Program-made: the position numbers and the translations under genes | Assembly (NCBI GenBank): GCA_003232965.1 | Contig: QIKG01000197.1 | Span: 1-26,014, forward strand | Reading direction: 5' to 3' | Source of the DNA: Oceanospirillales bacterium | GTDB lineage: Bacteria; Pseudomonadota; Gammaproteobacteria; Xanthomonadales; SZUA-36 | DNA length: 26,014 bases | Notes under the pieces: model-generated | Database searches by the model: none | The model's input: the letters and a program-made list of their open reading frames with translations, nothing else | What the model was told of the DNA's origin: nothing | Shown: positions 7,542 to 14,519 of the stretch, in pieces | Numbering within the stretch: the stretch's first letter is position 1 | How the letters are laid out: each line of letters begins with the position of its first letter

Positions 7542-8060
7542 ATGGAAGCGCTTATCAACAAAGAGGGCATTGAGATGATCACCAAAACAGAAAAAGGCAC
7601 GCTCCGGATCAATGGTATATTTACCACTTCAGAGCTTGCTACAGTGCTAAAAGATAATGCTGAAGACTACTTTGTCAGAGAAGGCCAGCCGCTAACATCG
7701 CCTGAACACGTTAGAGACTATCTGAAAGCCATTCTATCACATCATGAAAGTGAGGTTTTCGGTATTATCTTTATGGATAACCGTCATAGAGTGCAATCTT
7801 TCGAGATTCTATTCTACGGCACCATAGATGGTGCAAGCGTTCACCCGCGTGAAGTTGTTAAGCGCGCACTGGCAAACAATTCAGCAGCCGTTATCTTAAC
7901 ACATAATCACCCATCAGGGGTCGGCGAGCCGTCTCAAGCAGATATTGCATTGACCCGTAGGCTTAAAGATGCGCTGGGCCTGATCGATGTAAGAATCATT
8001 GACCATTTCATTGTCGGTGAAGGTGAGCCAGTATCCATGAGCGAAAGAGGGCTTTTATAG
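7542..8060 (+). CDS. radC: RadC-family JAB/JAMM protein
   Basis: 172 aa with the full RadC JAMM domain: Glu72 (ESEVFGIIF), HNHPSG at 121-126 and SQAD with Asp134, which together bind a metal in JAMM peptidase-like proteins. RadC proteins carried by phages, plasmids and islands are common; their role (DNA repair, anti-restriction or protein processing) is not settled. The usual helix-hairpin-helix N-terminus of chromosomal RadC is missing, as in most mobile copies. ATG 7542 has AAGGTGAG upstream; a second ATG at 7575 follows AAAGAGGG, the leader used by the two preceding genes, and could be the true start. Confidence 0.93.
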   Translation: MEALINKEGIEMITKTEKGTLRINGIFTTSELATVLKDNAEDYFVREGQPLTSPEHVRDYLKAILSHHESEVFGIIFMDNRHRVQSFEILFYGTIDGASVHPREVVKRALANNSAAVILTHNHPSGVGEPSQADIALTRRLKDALGLIDVRIIDHFIVGEGEPVSMSERGLL

Positions 8061-8069
8061 TTAAACGCA

Positions 8070-8165
8070 ATGAAAACACTAATCAACAATGTTGGAATAA
8101 TCACCCTGGCCCTGATGTTTGCATCTATCGTGCTGTCAGTGCTGAGTGTGGTTATCTGGCATTAA
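8070..8165 (+). CDS. single-pass membrane peptide, 31 aa
   Basis: ATG 8070, ten bases after radC. After MKTLINNVG the rest is one hydrophobic helix (IITLALMFASIVLSVLSVV) ending in IWH. The codon use and position inside an operon suggest a real small membrane protein; the ribosome site is weak. Possible roles are membrane stress, holin-like action or toxin, none shown by sequence. Confidence 0.45.
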   Translation: MKTLINNVGIITLALMFASIVLSVLSVVIWH

Positions 8166-8180
8166 ATTGGAGTAAATGAA

Positions 8181-8381
8181 ATGCAACGTGGAACCAAAGA
8201 ATTTTACGAAGTACAAAAAGGCTTTGAAAAAGGGGTAAAAGATTGTTTTTTTGGCTATATGTCTAGCGATTTTACCAAAGACGACTTTAATTCTTCGACT
8301 TTTTACGCTAACGGCGAAGTAAACGCCGCTTTCTGGTTTTATATGGCCGGTTACGCTGCGGCTAAATGTGAGTACCAATAG
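8181..8381 (+). CDS. hypothetical protein, 66 aa
   Basis: ATG 8181 with GGAGTAAATGAA upstream, a leader repeated before the next gene. Aromatic-rich (KDCFFGYMSSDF, AAFWFYMAGYAAAKCEY). A small glycine/alanine-rich helix at the end is not clearly a membrane segment. Family not recognised. Confidence 0.65.
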   Translation: MQRGTKEFYEVQKGFEKGVKDCFFGYMSSDFTKDDFNSSTFYANGEVNAAFWFYMAGYAAAKCEYQ

Positions 8382-8392
8382 GAGTAAATGAC

Positions 8393-8890
8393 ATGAAAAC
8401 TTTACCGGAAACAAATATACACTGGCTACTAAACCAGATTGATGAAACTGCGCCAGTAACGTGCAAGACGTGTGTATATGCTTGCACGCATGAAAAATGT
8501 GACCAGTGTCTAACCAATAACGACCACGGCGGCTATGACTATGCTAACTGGGTGCCGGGTAATGCGGTTATGCGCCTCTATGAACACCAGAGAGACGGTA
8601 AGTCAGTCGTAGTCATAGGGGGACAAGGCGAAGCTGATTTCTATGCCACAGATACACCTCAGAAGGTAATAACACATTTACGAAGGGTATCAGCAGCGTG
8701 CGGGTATCTGACTGGGTGCCTTATCGGCAAGCCAAACGGCATTCAAACTCTGGCTATCTCAACCCATGAAGGTGAGTTTTTAATCACCTGGGATAACTGC
8801 ATTTTAATCGACATTAAACAGAAGACAGACATCGGTTACATACCATCGTGGCCTGATGCTGACACCTTAGAGGCTCTCAGCAATCAATAA
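8393..8890 (+). CDS. hypothetical protein with N-terminal Cys cluster
   Basis: 165 aa, ATG 8393 with AGGAGTAAATGAC upstream. Residues 24-39 hold four cysteines in the pattern C-x2-C-x3-C-x4-C-x2-C (CKTCVYACTHEKCDQC), likely a zinc site, followed by a globular domain without known motifs. Eleven bases from the preceding gene. Family not recognised. Confidence 0.65.
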   Translation: MKTLPETNIHWLLNQIDETAPVTCKTCVYACTHEKCDQCLTNNDHGGYDYANWVPGNAVMRLYEHQRDGKSVVVIGGQGEADFYATDTPQKVITHLRRVSAACGYLTGCLIGKPNGIQTLAISTHEGEFLITWDNCILIDIKQKTDIGYIPSWPDADTLEALSNQ

Positions 8891-8939
8891 TCATTATACC
8901 ACGCCCCGCTATGAGCGGCATAACTGATAGGTGAATATT

Positions 8940-9110
8940 ATGACATTTAATAGATATACAATAGCCTGTAAATATATAGAAAACAGCACAACAATAACAG
9001 CGAAAAGCAGCAAACAAGCGTGGGCTAAATTCTGCACTCTATACTTTGATGAATTTAAACCGTGCCGCAAAGACTATACCGTTACGGGTCTGTTGCGCTA
9101 TGAAAAATAA
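8940..9110 (+). CDS. hypothetical protein, 56 aa
   Basis: ATG 8940 with ATAGGTGAA upstream. Basic and aromatic (MTFNRYTIACKYIENS, then KQAWAKFCTLYFDEFKPC). The stop overlaps the next gene by 11 bases. Before it, CCGCTATGAGCGG at about 8907-8921 can form a short hairpin. Family not recognised. Confidence 0.55.
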   Translation: MTFNRYTIACKYIENSTTITAKSSKQAWAKFCTLYFDEFKPCRKDYTVTGLLRYEK

Positions 9111-9429
9111 AATCACAATTTACTGCAATAAACCAATCCAGGCCTTGCTTAAAAACAATCTTGGCTCGTCGTCCGGAAGGCTCAATCAAGCAATTGGCCG
9201 GTACCTACTGATATGTGATTATAGCGGGTTTTCTGTTACTGATACAGAAAAACGGCTATTGAAACTGGCATATCGTGATGTCAGCAAAGTTAAAGGATCT
9301 GATATCTTAGATATTGAGTCCCGGGTACTTGCTGTTGATAACTCTGCTGTTGGCCGTGCGCTGCTCTATAAGATCGATCGTGCAACACTGGCTGACTTTA
9401 TCTCTGTCCTTGATGATCTCGGGCTGTGA
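9100..9429 (+). CDS. ribbon-helix-helix-like protein, 109 aa
   Basis: I start it at ATG 9100 (overlapping the previous stop) rather than at the upstream ATG 9046, which lies deep inside that gene. The N-terminus KNKITIYCNKPIQALLKNNL then SSSGRLNQAIGRYLLI has the strand-helix-helix pattern of a small DNA-binding regulator; the C-terminal half is helical and may mediate oligomerisation. Probably a regulator in the rightward operon; this is an inference from pattern. Confidence 0.6.
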   Translation: MKNKITIYCNKPIQALLKNNLGSSSGRLNQAIGRYLLICDYSGFSVTDTEKRLLKLAYRDVSKVKGSDILDIESRVLAVDNSAVGRALLYKIDRATLADFISVLDDLGL

Positions 9430-9503
9430 AAAAAGGTCCCGGCTCAGGTAAAATGAAGGAGGAGCCTGGCCGGGTTAAGGATAAAATGGAGTTTGAACTG
9501 TGA
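9426..9503 (+). CDS. possible 25-aa peptide
   Basis: GTG 9426 overlaps the preceding stop as GTGA and the frame runs to TGA 9501. Very basic and glycine-rich at the start (KKGPGSGKMKEE). The DNA contains an imperfect hairpin, CCCGGCTCAGG at 9438-9448 against CCTGGCCGGG at 9465-9474, with a GGAGGAG in the loop, so the segment may instead be an RNA control element. Confidence 0.25.
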   Translation: MKKGPGSGKMKEEPGRVKDKMEFEL

Positions 9504-9583
9504 GTATAGCATAGGTTTACAGAACATGAAAAAGCAACCACAACATAATTTATTAAAGCTAGTACAACTAGAGGAAAGTTTCG

Positions 9584-9895
9584 ATGGATATATTTGAAAG
9601 TATAAATAAACTAGCAGAAGCAAGGCGTACAGAGAGAGCAGAAGGCAAAAAGAAGTGCCTATGGCTGTCGTTCTGTGACCCTAGCTTACCCAAAGGTAGC
9701 CAGTTTTTAGGCGTAATCGTAACAAGGTCTTTCGGTTTTGCTACAGCGATTGATGAATTACACGGATTGGGAATCAACCCAGGCGGTGGAGTTAAGTGTA
9801 TCGAGCTTCAAGGGCAGGATGAAGATGATATAGATCTGGGAGACTATGACAAGCTAATGAGTAGAGAATACTTGTCTAAAGCAGGCTATATATAA
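9584..9895 (+). CDS. hypothetical protein, 103 aa
   Basis: ATG 9584 with GAGGAAAG eight bases upstream. After a charged helix (INKLAEARRTERAEGKKK) comes a compact domain (CLWLSFCDPSLPKGSQFLG, VIVTRSFGFATAIDELH, GINPGGGVKCIEL). The pattern of a short phage protein that modifies or mimics a small ligand-binding fold is suggestive but not assignable. Last gene of the rightward operon; a weak hairpin (GCATA...TATGC, 9913-9933) follows. Confidence 0.65.
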   Translation: MDIFESINKLAEARRTERAEGKKKCLWLSFCDPSLPKGSQFLGVIVTRSFGFATAIDELHGLGINPGGGVKCIELQGQDEDDIDLGDYDKLMSREYLSKAGYI

Positions 9896-9912
9896 AACAA
9901 ACGCAGCTAACA

Positions 9913-9933
9913 GCATAGGCTTGCCGGTTATGC
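9913..9933. terminator. weak hairpin between convergent operons
   Basis: GCATA and TATGC flank a GC-rich centre between the plus-strand gene ending at 9895 and the minus-strand gene ending at 9939. No run of T follows on either strand, so it is only a candidate bidirectional terminator. Confidence 0.25.
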
Positions 9934-9938
9934 GTCGA

Positions 9939-10136
9939 TCATTTCATGTACTGATGATATATATGGTTTCTGTTCTGACAGCTAGTTACACGCTTCACGA
10001 ACCAGATAAACTTTCTACCTCCTGTTCTGCCACATAGCTTTTCAATCCTGTTTATTCTCTTGGCGTTCATTGCAAATGGCAGGGATTCTCTGGCCAACTC
10101 CATTGTTTGCTGATTGCAGGGGTATATTCCTTTCAT
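9939..10136 (-). CDS. hypothetical basic protein, 65 aa
   Basis: Frame from ATG 10136 to TGA 9939. Basic, with two scattered cysteines (KLCGRTGGRKFIWFVKR, VTSCQNRNHIYHQ). No clear ribosome site; it follows the RHH gene by seven bases and is last in its operon. It may be real but the case rests on position only. Confidence 0.4.
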   Translation of the reverse strand: MKGIYPCNQQTMELARESLPFAMNAKRINRIEKLCGRTGGRKFIWFVKRVTSCQNRNHIYHQYMK

Positions 10137-10143
10137 TCAAGAA

Positions 10144-10326
10144 TCACAGGTCGTTATCTGTCTTTGTAGTTTTCTTCTCTGCCAGTTTAAAATGGCTGAT
10201 CAGCGCCTCCTCGATAATCCGGCTCTGTGATCCATTCATGATTTTTAATATCTTTGTCAGCCAAAGGGGCAGTTTAATCGTGATAGCCTTGCGCTTCTCG
10301 CTGGCTTTTAATGTTGGGCGGCTCAT
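10144..10326 (-). CDS. small ribbon-helix-helix regulator
   Basis: 60 aa; its ATG overlaps the stop of the upstream gene (ATGA). Residues 11-45 read KRKAITIKLPLWLTKILKI then NGSQSRIIEEALISHF, the typical CopG/Arc strand plus two helices. Such proteins are dimeric DNA-binding repressors or antitoxins. It may control the operon promoter at 11463-11491. Confidence 0.65.
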   Translation of the reverse strand: MSRPTLKASEKRKAITIKLPLWLTKILKIMNGSQSRIIEEALISHFKLAEKKTTKTDNDL

Positions 10327-10805
10327 TCGTTTTCTGCCCTCTTTAGGTGTTCAATGGCTACATATATTCTGTCCATTATGTACCCTATACGGTGACCTGA
10401 AGTTCTTTCAATCTCTTCTGTTGCTTTCTCAAGCTCTTCGATTGCTTTCTCAATATCTGTCAGTGGTTTTTTTTCTTTCTCGACTGGGGCTATGTTGTCC
10501 CATGAATCAGCGTGGCTAAACCCCTCATCAATGACCCAGTATCTATCGTTAAACTCTGCAAGAAATATACCTTTACATTCCATTTCATGTCGCGGAGCAT
10601 CCCACCGATAAACCTCTTCGCCCACCGCTGGATTGAACTCATCTTTCAGCTCAATAACTCTTCGGTATTCGCAAGTATCGCTAACATCCTGTGAGTGAGA
10701 AAGCGTACCCCAAATACCTGCTTTATAACGGGTTTGAACCTTCTCTCCTGAACATAATGCCGATTTAGCCTGTTCTATGGTCAAATCTTCATATTCTACT
10801 TTCAT
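10323..10805 (-). CDS. hypothetical phage protein, 160 aa
   Basis: ATG 10805. The N-terminal part (TIEQAKSALCSGEKVQTR, then WGTLSHSQDVSDTCEYRR) resembles short phage proteins of lambda-like early regions; residues 115-140 form a repetitive acidic helix (IEKAIEELEKATEEIER) with coiled-coil potential. Couples to the RHH gene by ATGA. Function unknown. Confidence 0.65.
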   Translation of the reverse strand: MKVEYEDLTIEQAKSALCSGEKVQTRYKAGIWGTLSHSQDVSDTCEYRRVIELKDEFNPAVGEEVYRWDAPRHEMECKGIFLAEFNDRYWVIDEGFSHADSWDNIAPVEKEKKPLTDIEKAIEELEKATEEIERTSGHRIGYIMDRIYVAIEHLKRAENE

Positions 10806-10828
10806 GTCTTTACCACTTCTTAATTAAG

Positions 10829-11134
10829 TTAGGAAATATTTATTCCGCCAAAAAGACCGAACTCACTTAAAACGGTTAATTCCAGCCTTTTTATTTCACT
10901 GTCCAATACTTTCTTTTGCTCTGATAGATCAAGTCCTTGCTTGAAAGGGTCTTTTATTACCAGAAAAGTAAAATCTTCTCCGATACGCCCATCACCCGTG
11001 AGAATTGCCTCAACCTCTTCATTTGTGTTTCGATCAAGCCAATACGCAAGAACATCATCTATTTTCTCTTCCCTTTCCTCAGTAACACCGACTTGATACC
11101 CAATTCCGTATTCTGCATCATATTCTGAACTCAT
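10829..11134 (-). CDS. hypothetical acidic protein, 101 aa
   Basis: ATG 11134 with GGAGGG eight bases upstream. Acidic N-terminus (SSEYDAEYGIGYQVGV), then a helical C-terminal part (DLSEQKKVLDSEIKRLE) with heptad-like spacing. Family not recognised. Confidence 0.65.
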   Translation of the reverse strand: MSSEYDAEYGIGYQVGVTEEREEKIDDVLAYWLDRNTNEEVEAILTGDGRIGEDFTFLVIKDPFKQGLDLSEQKKVLDSEIKRLELTVLSEFGLFGGINIS

Positions 11135-11147
11135 TTTTAACCCTCCG

Positions 11148-11240
11148 CTAATCTATGTTGTAAACCCAGTATTCACTAGTCATTTTTTCAGGATACTCAG
11201 TATCTGTTTTTATGTCCCTTTTCTTTGCAGCTCCAGACAT
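11148..11240 (-). CDS. possible 30-aa peptide
   Basis: ATG 11240 lies inside the end of the gene above; the frame continues to TAG 11148, eight codons of which read TSEYWVYNID at the end. It would fill the gap between the genes at 11210 and 11134. Ribosome site weak, so this is tentative. Confidence 0.3.
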   Translation of the reverse strand: MSGAAKKRDIKTDTEYPEKMTSEYWVYNID

Positions 11241-11428
11241 TCTTTTGGCCTTTTGACAAATAACTCAGTCAGGATTGTTTCCCCTTTTTTAGATTCCAGG
11301 TGGAACCCAATGTCGCAAAAAACCTCACCGTTAGGAGCCACGCCTAACTGCCTACATTTACCGTCCCTATCAGAACAATATAGCCCAACAGGTACACTAA
11401 TTGGGATCAATACTTGTATATAGTTCAT
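11210..11428 (-). CDS. hypothetical protein, 72 aa
   Basis: First gene after the leftward promoter at 11463-11491; ATG 11428 with AAGGCAAG upstream. Beta-rich sequence with three cysteines (VGLYCSDRDGKCRQL, EVFCDIGFHL). Family not recognised. Confidence 0.6.
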   Translation of the reverse strand: MNYIQVLIPISVPVGLYCSDRDGKCRQLGVAPNGEVFCDIGFHLESKKGETILTELFVKRPKECLELQRKGT

Positions 11429-11462
11429 GGCTTGCCTTTTATACCCACGTTAGATTAATTAG

Positions 11463-11491
11463 AGACTAGCTCAATTAACTATTAAAGTCAA
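11463..11491 (-). promoter_or_regulatory. strong leftward promoter
   Basis: On the minus strand TTGACT (11491 to 11486), 17 bases, TAGTCT (11468 to 11463): near-consensus sigma-70 spacing and hexamers, 35 bases before the first ATG. It would drive 11428 to 9939. An inverted repeat GTGC-TAC-GCAC lies just upstream at 11511-11521. Confidence 0.65.
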
Positions 11492-11528
11492 TACTTTTAT
11501 GTTGTTTAGTGTGCTACGCACAAATAAA

Positions 11529-12107
11529 CTACGGATAATTGCGCTTATTCAACATTCGCGCTTTTTTATTAAAGACACGCTTTAATCTTTTGAGATATTC
11601 AATGTCGTATCTAACTATCTTATTCTGAGATTCAAGCCATTCAACCATCTTTTTTCCATACCTTGCTACTAACCTAATTCTGTATTCAAGGATATTTCCG
11701 CTTTTCGAGGTATTACATTGCTGGCAACTTGCAAATACGTTCTTTGTGTTAAATCTTAGTGCTGAACATGCACCAATACTGCGGTAGTGTGACGCGTGGC
11801 GCTGGTGGGCACCATTATCAGGCTTATCACACGAAATACAGTTCAGACCCCTATCGCGCGCCCTAATATAGGTATTAAATGCTGTCTGGGCGTCCCTGAG
11901 CCAGTCGGAACGTGTTTTTGCTGCCGCTCTCCTGCGCACGGTCTCGGCCCTGAATTCCTTCTTTTCCTTATTCTTCCGCTTTGACTGGGCCAACTCAAGG
12001 GCGCATTTGAAATTATTGCACGTCGCCTGGATAGTGTTGTATTTTGGTCTATACTTTTTTTTACAAACTTTGCAAGTTCTTCGCTTACTAAGCTTAGTTG
12101 TTTTCAT
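11529..12107 (-). CDS. ninG: NinG/Rap recombination protein
   Basis: 192 aa, the length of lambda NinG (Rap), a structure-specific nuclease that acts on branched recombination intermediates. An N-terminal zinc site uses Cys12, Cys15, Cys30 and Cys35; the catalytic half has Cys90/Cys93, HASHYRSIG (104-112) and CQQCNTSKSG (128-137), the conserved NinG signature. It overlaps the Ntn hydrolase gene by 14 bp. Together with ninB and the HNH gene it forms a nin-like recombination block. Confidence 0.92.
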   Translation of the reverse strand: MKTTKLSKRRTCKVCKKKYRPKYNTIQATCNNFKCALELAQSKRKNKEKKEFRAETVRRRAAAKTRSDWLRDAQTAFNTYIRARDRGLNCISCDKPDNGAHQRHASHYRSIGACSALRFNTKNVFASCQQCNTSKSGNILEYRIRLVARYGKKMVEWLESQNKIVRYDIEYLKRLKRVFNKKARMLNKRNYP

Positions 12108-12513
12108 CGCTCAATGTAAGTGTGATTACCTCGCCACCCGTACCAGTATCAAGCTGTGCAGCTATCTCTACGGCCTCTTTAGCTGTTTTGCCTGCCAGCA
12201 TCGCACCCATTGCAAACTGTGCGCCAGATCCTATCGCGCAGGGGATTTTTAACTCAAACCGCACCAGCTTTTCTTCCATTTTATATGCTGCCCCATCCTC
12301 GACAATTAGCACAGATAGCGCATTTATTTCTGGTTTTTTGTCTCCAGCGACTAAGTACCAGTCGTGGAATGCTGCAACGTCTTCGCTGTTTCCGGCGCAA
12401 CCAACTAAGACTGGTCCAAGCTTAAACATTTTACCCCGCCCATAATATTTGTAATCACCGGAATACTGGCTATCACCGGCCAAAGTCTTACCGTCGTATG
12501 CTATTGTTGTCAT
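12094..12513 (-). CDS. HslV/proteasome-like Ntn hydrolase
   Basis: 139 aa. The N-terminus MTTIAYDGKTLAGDSQ matches HslV and proteasome beta subunits, in which the Thr after the removed Met is the catalytic nucleophile; FKLGPVLVGCAGNSEDV, PCAIGSGAQFAMGAM and TAKEAVEIAAQLDTGTGGE follow the same fold (Lys near 31, IGSG loop near 93, the helix that ends the domain). It is shorter than HslV (about 175 aa). It would form a ring peptidase; no HslU or other ATPase is visible here, so a host unfoldase, or a self-standing role, must be assumed. It starts directly after the stop of the preceding gene. Confidence 0.85.
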   Translation of the reverse strand: MTTIAYDGKTLAGDSQYSGDYKYYGRGKMFKLGPVLVGCAGNSEDVAAFHDWYLVAGDKKPEINALSVLIVEDGAAYKMEEKLVRFELKIPCAIGSGAQFAMGAMLAGKTAKEAVEIAAQLDTGTGGEVITLTLSDENN

Positions 12514-12696
12514 TTATTTTTTGCTCCACATGTAGGCATCTGGTAACGACCTCTCGAACTCTGCCGCTGCTCTGGCGCTCCTTGATGCAATCCCCGTTTT
12601 AGTCAATTTTGCTATTTGGTCAAGCACCAGTAGTAATCTATTAATTTTCTCGTCTCTCTCGAGTATCCTGCTAACCAACAATGCTTTTACTGCCAT
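12514..12696 (-). CDS. hypothetical helical protein, 60 aa
   Basis: ATG 12696 with GGGGGA eight bases upstream; stop TAA is immediately followed by the ATG of the Ntn hydrolase. Helical (KINRLLLVLDQIAKLTKTG) with an alanine/arginine-rich middle. Could be a partner of the hydrolase because the two are coupled, but no family is recognised. Confidence 0.6.
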   Translation of the reverse strand: MAVKALLVSRILERDEKINRLLLVLDQIAKLTKTGIASRSARAAAEFERSLPDAYMWSKK

Positions 12697-12725
12697 TTTA
12701 TTCCCCCGTTAGTTGTTTTCATCGC

Positions 12726-13193
12726 TTAACGCGCCATTGCTTTTACGTAGTTAGGATCGGCTGGTAGCTGCAATCCTTTAGACTGGCAGAACTTTTCGAT
12801 GTCACCCAGGTACTTCGCAAATTGTGAAACGGTGGCCCAGGTTGTCGAGATTGTATCCAGCGCCCTGTCGATCATCAGTTTAGTCCCGTCCTCTTTGATT
12901 AGATCGTAAAGCCTTACCCATTCCATCTGCCGTGCATTTTCCTGTGATGCAAGATAGATTCTCAGCATATAGGTTTTTTTAAACCTTTCGTGGAGCTCAG
13001 TTTCTGTGTACCCGGTCTGCCGTGATAGTTCAGGTAGCCACCCGGCCCACATTAATGCGTTTTGAGCCTGTTTGCGTACGTCTGTGGCATTGTGGAAAGT
13101 TACTTGTACGCTACCATCCTGTCTCATGTGTGACAGTGCGGTGAGAGCCAGCGGATAGGTTTTCTCGGTGATTATGAAAGTTTGTGCCCTCAT
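12726..13193 (-). CDS. ninB: NinB/Orf recombination mediator
   Basis: 155 aa, close to lambda NinB (Orf, about 146 aa), which binds single-stranded DNA and SSB and loads recombinases. Stretches such as RKQAQNALMWAGWLPELSRQ, ELHERFKKTYML and STTWATVSQFAKYL match the family. Start ATG 13193 overlaps the HNH gene stop as ATGA. Sits between the HNH nuclease and the Ntn hydrolase. Confidence 0.92.
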   Translation of the reverse strand: MRAQTFIITEKTYPLALTALSHMRQDGSVQVTFHNATDVRKQAQNALMWAGWLPELSRQTGYTETELHERFKKTYMLRIYLASQENARQMEWVRLYDLIKEDGTKLMIDRALDTISTTWATVSQFAKYLGDIEKFCQSKGLQLPADPNYVKAMAR

Positions 13194-13531
13194 CTCCGCA
13201 GCCTAAAATATGTCGACGAATCAAATAAATTTCCTTGACCACTTGTAGCGTCTTTATTGCGCTGTCTGTTTGTTTGATGAATTACTCGATCATGGTTTAG
13301 ATGACATCGCTGACAAAGAGCGGCAAGGTTTAACAAACTGGCGTTTTCTGGATTGTGGTCATACACATGAGCGGTTGTTAAAACCACCCTGCTCCCTGTT
13401 ATTGGGTGGGGCTGATAGTTCTCTGCCCCACACCATTCACATTTGTTTTTAGCGCGGTAGAACCTCACGAACCGACTCCTTAGTTTCCAGTCTGCCGGGT
13501 ATCTGTTCTTGTTTTCTGGTCTTATTGGCAT
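13190..13531 (-). CDS. HNH endonuclease
   Basis: 113 aa with a standard HNH fold: zinc pairs Cys31/Cys34 (CEWC) and Cys73/Cys76 (CQRC), His55 and His59 in TTAHVYDHNPENAS, Asn68 in LLNLAALCQRCH, and His77/His80. Likely a phage nicking or packaging-assisted nuclease; the gene is coupled to ninB. The start ATG has no clear ribosome site. Confidence 0.9.
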   Translation of the reverse strand: MPIRPENKNRYPADWKLRSRFVRFYRAKNKCEWCGAENYQPHPITGSRVVLTTAHVYDHNPENASLLNLAALCQRCHLNHDRVIHQTNRQRNKDATSGQGNLFDSSTYFRLRR

Positions 13532-13580
13532 TTCATTATTGCTGGGTTATCCTGTTCTGGAATTTCTTGCCATGTTTGGC

Positions 13581-13587
13581 GTTAGCT
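13581..13587 (+). other. isolated R'-type GTTAGCT box, left boundary of the array
   Basis: GGC-GTTAGCT has the form of the 3' half of an attC (RYYYAAC/GTTRRRY) but lacks a matching 5' half. It could be an attI-like insertion point or a cassette scar. Confidence 0.35.
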
Positions 13588-13588
13588 G

Positions 13589-13849
13589 TCAGTTGCCAAC
13601 ATCGTATTCAGTGTCTGCAAATTCAGCAGATTGCTTGTCAGTCATAAACGCTTGTCCAAACTCGCGTAATCTTTCTGCTGCCTGCGACAAAACTAAATCA
13701 GCATCATGATCTAATTCTGCTGGTACACGCATTGTAAATTCACGATTTATAGCGCCTTTCCCTTTTGTAACCGCATCTGAAAGTGCATCAAGCCTGCTTG
13801 CCAATATGCTATCTGGCACTCTATCGCCATGTTTATATTTATTGCTCAC
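13589..13849 (-). CDS. cassette gene 1, hypothetical protein, 86 aa
   Basis: GTG 13849 is chosen because AGGAGA lies seven bases upstream; the longer frame starts upstream, inside the attC site. Sequence: SNKYKHGDRVPDSILASRLD, then a helical part (LVLSQAAERLREFGQAFM) and an acidic end. Just beyond its stop, GTTAGCT at 13581-13587 marks the array's left boundary. Typical short phage or cassette protein, family unknown. Confidence 0.65.
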   Translation of the reverse strand: MSNKYKHGDRVPDSILASRLDALSDAVTKGKGAINREFTMRVPAELDHDADLVLSQAAERLREFGQAFMTDKQSAEFADTEYDVGN

Positions 13850-13873
13850 GTTAAAATCTCCTATATTAAATTC

Positions 13874-13930
13874 AGCTAACAAGTGCATAAAGCGGATGCA
13901 AAACCCGCACCGATTATGCTGGCGTTATAT
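13874..13930 (+). repeat. attC-like site 1
   Basis: R'' AGCTAAC (13874-13880) and R' GTTATAT (13924-13930). The arms pair GCATAA with TTATGC and GCGG with CCGC. The TAA stop of the gene that follows on the minus strand (13925-13927) is inside R'. Confidence 0.7.
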
Positions 13931-14185
13931 TCCTTTCTTGATATGTCTAATAAGGTTTTTCACTCCGAATCCACGCTTTCCATTTCTGCTTATCCACCTT
14001 CCCGTTCCTGGCCAAAAATCAATGTAACACTCAAATCCTTCAACGATTAAGTGCGCTCCCATATTTTTAGATTTAAATGGTATTTCTTCATTCACTAACC
14101 AATCTGAACTTTTTTCACGGTTATTGGCTCTGCGCTTTTGACCTTCTTTTTTCATTTCATTATATAAATCACCCATGTCGCCCAT
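13925..14185 (-). CDS. cassette gene 2, hypothetical phage/cassette protein, 86 aa
   Basis: ATG 14185 with AGGAGG seven bases upstream; stop TAA embedded in the R' box of attC 1. MGDMGDLYNEMKKEGQKRRA starts a basic helix; the middle (NMGAHLIVEGFECYIDFWPG, TGRWISRNGKRGFGV) is a small globular domain I believe I have seen in several phage small proteins, without a known role. The gene fills one cassette. Confidence 0.7.
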   Translation of the reverse strand: MGDMGDLYNEMKKEGQKRRANNREKSSDWLVNEEIPFKSKNMGAHLIVEGFECYIDFWPGTGRWISRNGKRGFGVKNLIRHIKKGI

Positions 14186-14207
14186 ACTATCCTCCTAAAT
14201 TAACGTA

Positions 14208-14279
14208 ATATAACAAGTCATTTAACATTGACCGCCAATACGCTGCGCTCGTTCCTACCGCTTACTTTTATCGTTATAT
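14208..14279 (+). repeat. attC-like site 2
   Basis: R'' ATATAAC (14208-14214) and R' GTTATAT (14273-14279), exact complements. A 14-base block CAATACGCTGCGCT (14236-14249) is shared with attC 4. Internal arms pair less well than in other sites. Confidence 0.65.
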
Positions 14280-14280
14280 T

Positions 14281-14455
14281 TCAAAGGAAATCTTCAACGA
14301 TTTGCGCATTTTCAAATAACCTATAATACCTAGCTTCTGCCAATGCCTGTTTTGCCTGCGTCATATTGTCAAACTCATAAGCATCAAATACAAGTATATT
14401 TGTAAAAAATAAAAGATAACAATGCCACAACCAGTACTATACTACATTTGTTCAT
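14281..14455 (-). pseudogene. cassette gene 3, broken by a frameshift
   Basis: ATG 14455 with GAGGTGA upstream opens a 23-codon frame with a signal-like hydrophobic start (MNKCSIVLVVALLSFIF) ending in TGA; the next frame continues with ILVFDAYEFDNMTQAKQ and ALAEARYYRLFENAQIV to a stop at 14281. The switch lies near a run of six T or A, so a one-base slip is likely. The intact product would be a small secreted or membrane-anchored protein. A tRNA or other RNA is not evident here. Confidence 0.55.
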
Positions 14456-14512
14456 TCTATCACCTCAATTATTCTGCACTTATATTAAACTGTAGATTCT
14501 GTCTATATGGCT

Positions 14513-14519
14513 GTTATGT
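14513..14519 (+). other. isolated GTTATGT box holding a stop codon
   Basis: The TAA of the minus gene ending at 14514 lies inside GTTATGT, as in the full attC sites, but no matching left half was found. Probably a degenerated cassette join. Confidence 0.35.

Noticed and set aside
12007..12445. plus-strand frames opposite ninG and the Ntn hydrolase
   Set aside because: The minus-strand proteins have clear family motifs; the plus frames have none.
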